Source: Blattamonas nauphoetae
Lineage: Eukaryota; Preaxostyla; Oxymonadida
Direction: 5' to 3'
Assembly: GCA_033064195.1 (NCBI GenBank)
Contig: JARBJD010000148.1
Coordinates: forward strand, 112,270-176,269
Length of the DNA stretch: 64,000 nucleotides
Below, piece after piece: positions 53,951 through 64,000 of the stretch. The notes below the pieces were generated by a model, which worked only from the letters and a program-made list of their open reading frames with translations, ran no database searches and was not told the DNA's origin. Within the stretch, counting starts at the first letter, position 1. Every line of letters starts with the position of its first letter. The position numbers were made by a program, and so were the translations under genes.

Positions 53951-55232
53951 AAGTCTTCATAGAAGTGCTCGGGCAGCATGATCCAGTCACCCACTTCGTC
54001 ATTCACTCCATGTTTCATTTGTACGAGATGTTTTCGGTAAAAGCATGTTTGGTTCTTAATTATGAACTTTGAAAGACAAAATTGGAGACTCGTCCAACAC
54101 TGTCATCTCAATCTCTCTCGACTCACTCTTCTCTTTCCTCTCCAACTCCCAAAACACTGAAATCTGCAATACAGTCATGATGCAGACGGTTTCATCTGAT
54201 ACATGATCTTTCCAAGGATTCAGAGATCCTGACTATTACGTTGTGGTTCGATCGCTCACATCTCCTTTTCTGATGACGGACGTCGATCTTCTTCTGGCTT
54301 GCGGATGTACGGTGTGTTGCCATTCTTTCACATAACATTCATTTAGGAATATGCCCCCTTGGGTGTGTCGTTTCTTTTCACCGTTTTCATTCCAACCTGA
54401 ATACTGATTTTTATTTCGAAAGGACAAGGACAATATAAACGGTAGTTCTCTTTCTTTTACACTATTTTGGATTAGAGTGTTTATTGTGATACGTCAAGGG
54501 AGATACCTGGCTGCTAAAGTGATTGACAATTCGACGGCTGCCCTCGCGGAGTATCACACCGCATCGATGATCAAAGCCTGCAAGTCTGTTCTCCAAATCC
54601 ATCTTTTTTGAAATCAATCGATTATATTCACTTATACTCTATTCTTCGAACCAATGACAATCTGTCTCTTCTCCTTGCCCTCTCTTCACTATTTCAGTAT
54701 CATAAACCCATTCATCATTGAAGTTGATTCATGCATGCGGACTGTTGATGGAAACCGACATGTTTTGTTTCTTGAATATGCCGACCAAGGAGTTTGTGAA
54801 TTCTTCTGGTCAACTTTTGCGATACCCAATCTGACAATTTGTTCTCAGAACCTCTCAGCGATTATCAAGGCGAATGAAAACAACGGGGTTCACGAACATC
54901 TTGCGAAGAAAATTCTTTATATGTTACGTCTGACCATTCATTCATTCAATCGTTAATTGTTCCTCCAACCGATATCCACTGCACTTTTTGTCACTTTTTG
55001 GCTTCCAAAAGTGTCTGGCTTGACAGATCTTCATCAAAATGGATTCATCCATCGGTATTTCATTTGTTGTTTCTTTCACTTTTTGATTCGCATTCCAATC
55101 TCCGCATTTGCAGAGATATCAAGCCAAGCAATCTCTTGTTTGCTTATGATCCAATTCGCCAAACTGTCCGGCTAGTGATTTCAGATTTCAGTTTCCTGAA
55201 AAGAATTGGTGAGCAAGCCCCCTTCAACCCTA

Positions 55233-56122
55233 CAGTCACGGACAAAAGTAAGTGGCCACCCCTTCCTGCATTTATGAACAGATGATTTTTCACACTTTTT
55301 TCGTAAACACTTCACATTCATGAAAGACGGTAATTTTTCAAATATAAAACAAGAATAGTGTGGTGAAGTGGAAATCAAGAGATTTGACTGATGTGCCCTG
55401 GGAGGCACTTTTGATTGCGGATGTCACAATATGTCTCCTCTTCCAAGAAGAGGAGATGTGACCTGTATAGTCTGTTCCTCCACTGAGAGCTCTCAACTTC
55501 CACTCCTCTCAGAGATACTGGAGGATCCGCGACGAAAAAGTGTGTTTTCTCTCTTCTTCATCCCTCTTCAGCCAGCTTTGTAAAGACATCAAACTCTCTC
55601 TCTGACGATGTTATTAAGTATTCTCACTTTCTCTCAATTGTAATGACCTGCTGTAGAGAACATGAGATTCGCACATTTTCTCCCACATTTTTTCACACCA
55701 AAACTGTCAGCTTTCAATCGAACAAGGACAGAATAAGCATTCTGACGACAAGTTAAAGAGGTTGGAAGAGTTGCACGGATGTCAGAAGAGGGATGAAGAA
55801 GAGAGAAAACACACTTTTTCGTCGCGGATCCTCCAGTATCTCTGAGAGGAGTGGAAGTTGAGAGCTCTCAGTGGAGGAACAGACTATACAGGTCACATCT
55901 CCTCTTCTTGGAAGAGGAGACATATTGTGACATCCGCAATCAAAAGTGCCTCCCAGGGCACATCAGTCAAATCTCTTGATTTCCACTTCACCACACTATT
56001 CTTGTTTTATATTTGAAAAATTACCGTCTTTCATGAATGTGAAGTGTTTACGAAAAAAGTGTGAAAAATCATCTGTTCATAAATGCAGGAAGGGGTGGCC
56101 ACTTACTTTTGTCCGTGACTGC
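55233..56122. mobile_element. Foldback Tc1/mariner-like element at a TA, 890 bp
   Basis: The element has two nearly perfect inverted arms of 337 bp (55233-55569 and 55785-56121) and a ~215-bp loop. The ends CAGTCACGGACAAAAGTAAG resemble Tc1/mariner/pogo-type termini, and TA lies immediately outside (55231-55232, 56123-56124; one extra C at the right end). There is no transposase. The left arm carries a consensus splice donor (A|GTAAGT at 55248) and the right arm an acceptor (ATAAATGCAG, ending 56088). Confidence 0.88.
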
Positions 56123-57263
56123 TACAAATCACACAATCTGTGGGTGTGAATCGCATTTTCTTCGTGATCTCCTCTTTCCATTTTGTTAGAACACCTCTCT
56201 ACATGGTATAATTCCCAACTTTTCCTTATTCACTCGATTTTTCCTGTCTTCGTTTTCTCCTCCTGCATCTGGTGCATCTCACGTCTCTCTTGACTATCAG
56301 CCACCTGAAGCTATAAATCAAGAGCCTTACAACCTCCGGCTGGATATTTGGGCAGCAGGATGCGTCTTCTACGAGATGCTGACTGGCGAGTTTGTTTCTT
56401 GATTCACCATCCCATTCACGCATTTCCAGACACCCTTTCAAGACCGAATCCATGCAAGTCCTGCACAGGTTTCATTTCCCTTCGCATCCTTCTTTCCTTC
56501 AGAAAAATCCAAGCTGGTCCTGATTTCAATCACCCGATTCTTGCTCCCCTCATCCGCTCCTGCCCATCACTCGGCGATCTGCTCCACAAAATGTTCGCCC
56601 AAAATCCGGCCGATCGTATTGACACCCTCGGATCTCAACTCTTGAACCATCCGTATTTCACTCAAAGCCACCCACGGATCAACCCAAACGGCGTTCAGTT
56701 TCAGTGGTCGGAGTTTCTTCAACTTAAAACTGGGGATTACACTCCTCAACATAACTCAGTGGTGCCGCTGAGTGGTGTGGGGACACGATCGATCGACCAG
56801 AACGGTGTTCATCTTCAACAGGTTGGTTTTAGTGGACGACTAACAGGAATTTTCGATCCGATGAATCACACGATGGAGCGAGTTGGTGGTCTGATGACCC
56901 AAAAGATCAAACTAGTCACCACTACTGTTCGCGTTGTTTCGGACACTTTTCAGCCCGGACAGCAAGGGAATGTTGCTCAGTTTCCGAATCCACAATCACC
57001 AGAACCCGTCACTGAACCAACGCGACTCCAACATCAACGCGCTCCGAACCGCTTTCGACGGAAGATCACAAAGGCGGAAGAAAAAGTGACTGTCGCATGC
57101 GAGTATTGTGGAGTGACTGTGGAGATTGGCCAGATGGAACAGCATGTTCAGAAGATACACTCTGACGATGTGGAGGCTGAGAAGAGAGGGATGGAAGCGC
57201 AGAAGCAAATGGAAGAAGAGAGGAGACGAAAAAGAGAGGAGAACGAACGAAAAGATCAAAAAA

Positions 57264-59125
57264 AGAAGGAAAGAAGAGAGCGAGAAGAGAAAGAACGAAG
57301 AGAACGAGAAGAGAAGGAAAGAAGAGAGCGAGAAGAGAAAGAACGAAGAGAACGAGAAGAGAAAGAACGAAGAGAACGAGAAGAGAAGGAAAGAAGAGAA
57401 CGAGAAGAGAAGGAACGAAGAGAACGAGAAGAGAAAGAACGAAGAGAACGAGAAGAGAAGGAAAGAAGAGAGCGAGAAGAGAAAGAACGAAGAGAACGAG
57501 AAGAGAAAGAACGAAGAGAACGAGAAGAGAAGGAAAGAAGAGAACGAGAAGAGAAAGAACGAAGAGAACGAGAAGAGAAGGAAAGAAGAGAACGAGAAGA
57601 GAAAGAACGAAGAGAACGAGAAGAGAAAGAACGAAGAGAACGAGAAGAGAAGGAAAGAAGAGAACGAGAAGAGAAAGAACGAAGAGAACGAGAAGAGAAA
57701 GAACGAAGAGAACGAGAAGAGAAGGAAAGAAGAGAACGAGAAGAGAAAGAACGAAGAGAACGAGAAGAGAAAGAACGAAGAGAACGAGAAGAGAAAGAAC
57801 GAAGAGAACGAGAAGAGAAAGAACGAAGAGAACGAGAAGAGAAGGAAAGAAGAGAACGAGAAGAGAAGGAAAGAAGAGAGCGAGAAGAGAAAGAACGAAG
57901 AGAACGAGAAGAGAAAGAACGAAGAGAACGAGAAGAGAAGGAAAGAAGAGAACGAGAAGAGAAAGAACGAAGAGAACGAGAAGAGAAAGAACGAAGAGAA
58001 CGAGAAGAGAAGGAAAGAAGAGAACGAGAAGAGAAAGAACGAAGAGAACGAGAAGAGAAAGAACGAAGAGAACGAGAAGAGAAGGAAAGAAGAGAACGAG
58101 AAGAGAAAGAACGAAGAGAACGAGAAGAGAAAGAACGAAGAGAACGAGAAGAGAAAGAACGAAGAGAACGAGAAGAGAAAGAACGAAGAGAACGAGAAGA
58201 GAAGGAAAGAAGAGAGCGAGAAGAGAAAGAACGAAGAGAACGAGAAGAGAAAGAACGAAGAGAACGAGAAGAGAAAGAACGAAGAGAACGAGAAGAGAAA
58301 GAACGAAGAGAACGAGAAGAGAAGGAAAGAAGAGAACGAGAAGAGAAGGAACGAAGAGAACGAGAAGAGAAGGAAAGAAGAGAGCGAGAAGAGAAAGAAC
58401 GAAGAGAACGAGAAGAGAAAGAACGAAGAGAACGAGAAGAGAAAGAACGAAGAGAACGAGAAGAGAAGGAAAGAAGAGAACGAGAAGAGAAGGAACGAAG
58501 AGAACGAGAAGAGAAAGAACGAAGAGAACGAGAAGAGAAAGAACGAAGAGAACGAGAAGAGAAGGAAAGAAGAGAACGAGAAGAGAAGGAACGAAGAGAA
58601 CGAGAAGCGAAGGAAAGAAGAGAGCGAGAAGAGAAAGAACGAAGAGAACGAGAAGAGAAAGAACGAAGAGAACGAGAAGAGAAAGAACGAAGAGAACGAG
58701 AAGAGAAAGAACGAAGAGAACGAGAAGAGAAGGAAAGAAGAGAACGAGAAGAGAAGGAACGAAGAGAACGAGAAGCGAAGGAAAGAAGAGAGCGAGAAGA
58801 GAAAGAACGAAGAGAACGAGAAGAGAAAGAACGAAGAGAACGAGAAGAGAAGGAAAGAAGAGAACGAGAAGAGAAGGAACGAAGAGAACGAGAAGCGAAG
58901 GAAAGAAGAGAGCGAGAAGAGAAAGAACGAAGAGAACGAGAAGAGAAAGAACGAAGAGAACGAGAAGAGAAAGAACGAAGAGAACGAGAAGAGAAGGAAA
59001 GAAGAGAGCGAGAAGAGAAAGAACGAAGAGAACGAGAAGAGAAAGAACGAAGAGAGCGAGAAGAGAAAGAACGAAGAGAACGAGAAGAGAAAGAACGAAG
59101 AGAACGAGAAGAGAAGGAAAGAGGA
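57264..59125 (+). repeat. 24-bp coding minisatellite, about 77 copies
   Basis: The unit AAAGAACGAAGAGAACGAGA+AGAG (variants GGAAAGAAGAGA, GAAGCG) encodes KERREREE. Copies differ at few positions, and higher-order blocks of several units recur (for example the GAAGCGAAGG variant at ~58608, 58769 and 58891). The array has no stop in three frames; the antisense frame is open for 736 codons as a by-product. At the protein level the i to i+4 Glu/Arg spacing predicts a stable single alpha helix. Confidence 0.92.
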
Positions 59126-59179
59126 GCTCCCTTACCAGTCGCTCCTCACAAACCTTCAGCTCCCACTCCATTGAGATAA

Positions 59180-61392
59180 AGGTCAGTGAAGTGGCCCATA
59201 GGTCCTTGGATTTCCAAAATGGATTCATATAGTGCTGATCTGTTTCGTTATTCACACCGTCCATGCAACCCGCCAATACGTACTCAACAGATCAGACTCA
59301 CTCAAATACTGCACAAAGTTAAGGAAAGCACGCAACAGTGATCACAAGTTTCGGACAAAGTTCATCGAAGTACAATTGTGCTGAACATACCAGAACGCTT
59401 CTTACATGTCAAGTTGAAGAAATCGCCGTTTGCGCAACTGACACACTCGTTTCGAGAGAACAAGATAGCTGCATTGATCATATTTCAGCCTCTCAACAAG
59501 ACTCGTGTCAAACAGTCAAAACCCACTTAATCCTTTTGAAAGATGGATTTAGTCGCCAACCAAGTGCTGTATTTGACAATATTTGTGAAACTGAAACATA
59601 TACAACCAACAACCATCAGCTTTCCGAGTCGACAGTCATTCACCACCATTGTCGCTGTTAGACAGCATCGTTGTTTAGGTTCGGTCGGAAGCAACTATCA
59701 CGCCACTGGTGCAATTCCGCACCAAAGAGAGAACCTTAGAGAACGCCTAGCAAGAGGAGCATCCTGGCACAGCATTTTGGAAGTGATCTGACGCTTCACC
59801 TTTGCTTCTCTCCCTCTGCGTCTCTCTTGTATCGATCAGATTAGTATCTTCACTTTCCTCGGAGTATTCTGACTTCCCGGGGCGGACTAACGAAGTCAAC
59901 TCAAATGCCTCCGAACCTTCCGTCATCATCAACTATGTGCAGGAAGATGTAATTGAACATCACTAACTCAAATCAACCAAAGAATTCTTCGAAAGAACGA
60001 CAGAAATATTCAATATCCTCAATAAGCATCTCCCACTTCTCAAACGACACAATCCAATTAGATTGAAGCCCCTGTGCGACTCCAATATTCCAGGGAGAAG
60101 CATGAAAGAACATGATTGATCTATTGCTGCCGAATTCACAGTTAATGCGACGATGATTGATAAATAAAATGCCAACACCTGTCGTTGGGAAGATGGAGGA
60201 AAATGGTGTTACTCAGGCCATAATCACCACAGATCTATATTGCTACAACTCTGAATTTGCTTCAGCACCTCGGGGAATCGACGCAGCAGCACGATCGTCT
60301 TCATCACCAAGAAAGATCCACCAACTCGGATTGCCATCTCAGGTGCCTTCGGCCGATATGATAATCGTAGTTATGACCTTAGTGATGTCAGTGACAGTGT
60401 CACACTATTACGTGACGTTGGCGGGAAAGGATCTTTCACGTATTCAAGAACCTCTTCGGATATGGATGAGAGTTTCCGACGCATGGGACACAAGCCTCAT
60501 TTGCGATCATGGAATGATCAAAATGCATCTGTTTACAAGGGAGAAGCCCCTTTATCTAGATATCGACCTTGAATCGCGTTATTGAGTTTCGCATTGGATT
60601 CTTCGATATAGTCAGACCATGGAGTAATTGTGCGGTGTGAAGTGATGCGATACCATCGAGCAAGAGAGCATCATTGTCGAGGTTCCATCGTTCGGAACCA
60701 CACACCGAAGGTTCCACAAATATTGAAGTTAGGTCTGACAGGCTGTGGAAGTCGTCCGTCCACTCCTCCCTTTCAACTCTATCAACCTCTATGAAGGGTG
60801 CCTCAACATGTTCACTCACAGATCCAGTGGGATGTGCATTCTCTCCTACGAGTTACCAGTACACACAATACGAAACTGAACTTGAGCTGGCGCATCTGAA
60901 GCAGTTCTACAAGATTAGAACCCTTCGCAATTCCAGAGATGGGTCAATATTTTTGACATCATAGAAAAGTTCGAGATCACCCCTTCAAAACTTCCTCTCC
61001 GCATTCTTTTTTTCAAATTTGCTGTTAAATCTCAAATAGCTCTTTCTCACCTCCATGAACTGATTACATGTGTTTTTTTCGATCTATTCATACCAGTAGA
61101 CAAATTGGAGGTGGATTACAAAACAATATGGGTTGATCGTCATTTGGTGGACTATGTACCGTCTACCATCTTCCTCACTGCACTGGATGTGGTGTTCCGG
61201 GCGAATGTCTCCTTCACCACCATATTACCTCTTCTCTCATTCTCTGTTTTCCCTCTCTACGCACGATTTTGAAGCTTGGATGAATGATTTCAGTTTTATT
61301 CACTTTTGGTGGTGTATTATCTCAAACAAGTGATTTTTCTTTAGTTTGTTTTCTCAAGAAAGTGTTAATTGTGAGTTGAAACAACAAGATTC
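59180..61392. other. Region without a recognisable gene
   Basis: Several medium plus-strand frames occur (59338-59661, 60157-60585, 60674-60964) but none shows a family motif, and overlapping frames change every few hundred bases. Peptides such as FITKKDPPTRIAISGAFGRY near 60300 read protein-like but are broken. It may be a decayed transposon or gene. Confidence 0.4.
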
Positions 61393-61605
61393 ATGGAAGA
61401 CACAATTAAGATGGAAAGTGCTGATGAGAGAAAGAGTGGAGGGAGGCGGAGGCTCGAGGAGGTGAGTTTGGATGTCGCAGAAGGAAAAGGGAGTCTATCG
61501 GAAGGAGGTGAGTGGAGGACGAGGGAGGTGGAGTGGAGGGCGAGGGAGGTGAGTGGAGGATTAGAGAGGGAGGGAGAAGTGCAGAGGACGAGGGAGGCAA
61601 GTAGA
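61393..61605 (+). other. Short Gly/Glu/Arg-rich open frame leading into the minisatellite
   Basis: ATG 61393 opens a frame (MEDTIKMESADERKSGGRRR) of Glu/Arg/Gly-rich sequence that itself contains short GGAGGACGAGGGAGGT-type repeats, then runs into the 30-bp array and stops at 61662. It could be the start of a repeat protein, but the array is frameshifted many times. Confidence 0.25.
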
Positions 61606-64000
61606 GGTGAGTGGAGTGTGTGGTGGCGATGGGGAGCGAAGTGGAGTGTTTGGTGGCGATGAGGAGCGAAATGGAGTGTTTGGTGGCGATGAGGAGCGAA
61701 GCGGAGTGTTTGGTGGCGATAGGGAGCGAACTGGAGTGTTTGGTGGCGATAGAGAGCGAGCTGGAGTGTTTGGTGGCGATGAGGAGCGAAATGGAATGTT
61801 TGGTGGCGATAGGGAGCGAAGCGGAGTGTTTGGTGGCGATGGGGAGCGAAGTGGAGTGTTTGGTGGCGATGGGGAGCGAAGTGGAGTGGTTAGTGGCGAT
61901 GAGGAGCGAAATGGAGTGTTTGGTGGCGATGGGGAGCGAAGCGGAATGTTTGGTGGCGATGAGGAGCGAACTGGAGTGTTTGGTGGCGAGGAGGAGCGAA
62001 GCGGAGTGTTTGGTGGCGATGGGGAGCGAAGCGGAATGTTTGGTGGCGATGGGGAGCGAAGCGGAATGTTTGGTGGCGATGAGGAGCGAAATGGAGTGTT
62101 TGGTGGCGATGGGGAGCGGGAGTGTTTGGTGGCGATAGGAGCGAAGCGGAGTGTTTGGTGGCGATGGGGAGCGAAGCGGAATGTTTGGTGGCGATAGGGG
62201 CGAAGCGGAGTGTTTGGTGGCGATGGGGAGCGAAGTGGAGTGTTTGGTGGCGATGAGGAGCGAAGCGGAATGTTTGGTGGCGATGAGGAGCGAAATGGAG
62301 TGTTTGGTGGCGATAGGAGCGAACCGGAGTGTTTGGTGGCGATGGGGAGCGAAGCGGAATGTTTGGTGGCGATGGGGAGCGCGAGTGTTTGGTGGCGATG
62401 GGGAGCGAAGCGGAATGTTTGGTGGCGATGAGGAGCGAAATGGAGTGTTTGGTGGCGATGGGGAGCGAAGCGGAATGTTTGGTGGCGATGAGGAGCGAAA
62501 TGGAGTGTTTGGTGGCGATAGGAGCGAAATGGAGTGTTTGGTGGCGATGGGGAGCGAAGCGGAATGTTTGGTGGCGATGGGGAGCGAAGTGGAGTGTTTG
62601 GTGGCGATGAGGAGCGAAGCGGAATGTTTGGTGGCGATGAGGAGCGAAGTGGAGTGTTTGGTGGCGATGAGGAGCGAAGCGGAGTGTTTGGTGGCGATGG
62701 GGAGCGAAGCGGAATGTTTGGTGGCGATGAGGAGCGAAGCTGGAGTGTTTGGTGGCGATGGGGAGCGAAGCGGAATGTTTGGTGGCGATAGGAGCGAAGC
62801 GGAGTGTTTGGTGGCGATGGGGAGCGAACCGGAGTGTTTGGTGGCGATGAGAAGTGGAGTGTTTGGTGGCGATGAGGAGCGAAGCGGAGTGTTTGGTGGC
62901 GATGGGAGCGAAGCGGAATGTTTGGTGGCGATGAGGAGCGAAGCGGAGTGTTTGGTGGCGATAGGGGCGAAGCGGAGTGTTGCGATAGAGAGCGAACTGG
63001 AGTGTTTGGTGGCGATGAGGAGCGAAGTGGAGTGTTTGGTGGCGATAGAGAGCGAACTGGAGTGTTTGGTGGCGATGAGGAGCGAAATGGAGTGTTTGGT
63101 GGCGAGGAGGAGCGAAGGAGTGTTTAGTGGCGATAGAGAGCGAACTGGAGTGTTTGGTGGCGATGAGGAGCGAAATGGAGTGTTTGGTGGCGAGGAGGAG
63201 CGAAGCGGAGTGTTTGGTGGCGATAGGGAGCGAACTGGAGTGTTTGGTGGCGATGAGGAGCGAAATGGAGTGTTTGGTGGCGATAGGAGCGAAGCGGAGT
63301 GTTTGGTGGCGATGGGGAGCGAAGTGGAGTGTTTGGTGGCGATGGGGAGCGAAGTGGAGTGTTTGGTGGCGATAGGGAGCGAAGTGGAGTGTTTGGTGGC
63401 GATGGGGAGCGAAGTGGAGTGTTTGGTGGCGATGAGGAGCGAAGTGGAGTGTTTGGTGGCGATGAGGAGCGAAGCGGAGTGTTTGGTGGCGATGGGGAGC
63501 GAAGCGGAATGTTTGGTGGCGATGAGGAGCGAAGCGGAGTGTTTGGTGGCGATGGGGAGCGAAGCGGAGTGTTTGGTGGCGATGAGGAGCGAAGTGGAGT
63601 GTTTGGTGGCGATAGGGAGCGAACTGGAGTGTTTGGTGGCGATGAGGAGCGAAGTGGAGTGTTTGGTGGCGATGAGGAGCGAAGCGGAGTGTTTGGTGGC
63701 GATAGAGAGCGAAGTGGAGTGTTTGGTGGCGATGGGGAGCGAAGTGGAGTGTTTGGTGGCGATGGGGAGCGAAGCGGAGTGTTTGGTGGCGATAGGGAGC
63801 GAAGCGGAGTGTTTGGTGGCGATGGGGAGCGAAGCGGAGTGTTTGGTGGCGATGAGGAGCGAAGTGGAGTGTTTGGTGGCGATGGGGAGCGGGGCGGGAG
63901 GTTGGTGGCGATGGAGGAGCGGAGTGTTTGGTGGCGATGGGGAGCGAAGCGGAGTGTTTGGTAAGGATGGAGAGCGGAGGTTTGGTGGCGATGGGGAGCG
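61606..64000. repeat. 30-bp tandem repeat array to the end of the window, about 80 copies
   Basis: The unit is GTGTTTGGTGGCGATGGGGA + GCGAAGCGGA, with variants GAGGAGC/AGGGAGC/GGGGAGC and AGTGGAGT/AGCGGAAT/AACTGGAG. In one frame it would encode FGGDGERSGV, in another ECLVAMGSEA. Units shortened by one to several bases (about 62125, 62200, 62395, 62850, 62985 and others) shift the frame, so no frame spans the whole array. It is cut by the window edge. Confidence 0.9.

Larger units (their letters stand above)
54409..59179 (+). pseudogene. Protein kinase fused to zinc finger and long charged helix, interrupted by a foldback element
   Basis: The kinase domain is spread over many exons. It reads KGQGQYKR-VFIVIRQGRYLAAKVID (Gly-loop-like, catalytic Lys), FIIEVDSCMRT, EYADQ-NLSAII, LHQNGFIHR-DIKPSNLLF (catalytic HRD), ISDFSFLKRI (DFG is DFS), CGTPLYM-PPEAI, LDIWAAGCVFYEMLTGEHPF and a C-lobe to LLNHPYF. 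Introns I place: 54442-54475, 54585-54697, 54792-54848, 54928-55026, 55055-55113, 56144-56189, 56206-56300, 56390-56429, 56469-56502. After the kinase come a linker, a CxxC..H..H finger (VACEYCGVTVEIGQMEQH) and ~620 residues of KERREREE repeats ending PVAPHKPSAPTPLR. An 890-bp element (55233-56122) splits the activation-loop exon; it may be removed by splicing (see findings), in which case the gene is functional. The N-terminus is unresolved. Confidence 0.8.

Noticed and set aside
54952-56149. Short protein MPPRAHQSNLLIS... present twice (55181-55408 and 55946-56149)
   Set aside because: Both copies are the two arms of the foldback element read in opposite directions, not genes.
57126-59174. 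682-codon plus-strand frame of RKNEENEK repeats
   Set aside because: Alternate frame of the same minisatellite. The kinase-linked frame contains the zinc finger and a non-repetitive tail and is the better gene model.
57066-59276. 736-codon minus-strand open frame rich in Leu/Val/Phe
   Set aside because: It is the antisense reading of the 24-bp repeat encoding KERREREE; openness follows from the unit lacking stops, not from selection.

Overview
The window looks like nuclear DNA of an anaerobic eukaryotic microbe, most likely an oxymonad (Preaxostyla, near Blattamonas or Monocercomonoides). This placement is inference from protein families and was not tested by any search. The supporting features are very short spliceosomal introns (29 to about 150 nt, GT..AG), a TmcB-like multi-pass membrane protein carrying a hemerythrin-like tail, expanded families of helical-repeat/coiled-coil/SPRY and beta-helix proteins, a DIRS-type retrotransposon and much transposon debris. 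TAA, TAG and TGA all end intact genes, so the standard code applies. I saw no rRNA or tRNA gene.

Layout. 0-4 kb: two members of one hypothetical family (only the tail of the first) and a 970-bp hAT-like non-autonomous element. 3.8-28.9 kb is the conserved gene-rich core: a 948-aa unknown protein (-), a 139-aa unknown (-), Sec1/Munc18 (+, 13 exons), a 1643-aa low-complexity protein (+), a large PARP-like ADP-ribosyltransferase (-), the TmcB-like/hemerythrin membrane protein (+, 9 exons), a secreted beta-helix protein (+), a cytosolic carboxypeptidase with a nonsense codon (-), and a coiled-coil/SPRY protein (-). These genes are tightly packed: 40 bp between the divergent PARP and TmcB-like genes, 20 bp between the convergent beta-helix and carboxypeptidase genes.

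28.9-48.1 kb: minus-strand helical-repeat/coiled-coil genes ending in SPRY or U-box modules, and broken beta-helix genes. One minus-strand gene is split by a 4.48-kb DIRS element (36259-40736) and its frame rejoins exactly when the element is removed. 42.6-54 kb is a transposon graveyard: inverted-repeat elements, fragments of a zinc-finger/Arg-Glu-rich family, and a 45-bp minisatellite. 54.4-59.2 kb: a protein kinase gene fused to a zinc finger and a long Glu/Arg/Lys helix encoded by about 77 copies of a 24-bp repeat. Its activation-loop exon carries an 890-bp foldback element at a TA. 59.2-61.4 kb has no recognisable gene. 61.6 kb to the end is a 30-bp minisatellite that runs out of the window.

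How the genes relate: the core genes look like ordinary housekeeping functions (vesicle fusion, ADP-ribosylation, tubulin-type carboxypeptidase, membrane sensing) rather than one pathway. The right half is dominated by insertions into genes. In three cases (DIRS, foldback, 641-bp element) the host reading frame is restored when the element is removed, so the host copies appear to have been intact until recently. In the foldback case the terminal repeats also carry splice-site-like sequences that would remove most of the element in frame.
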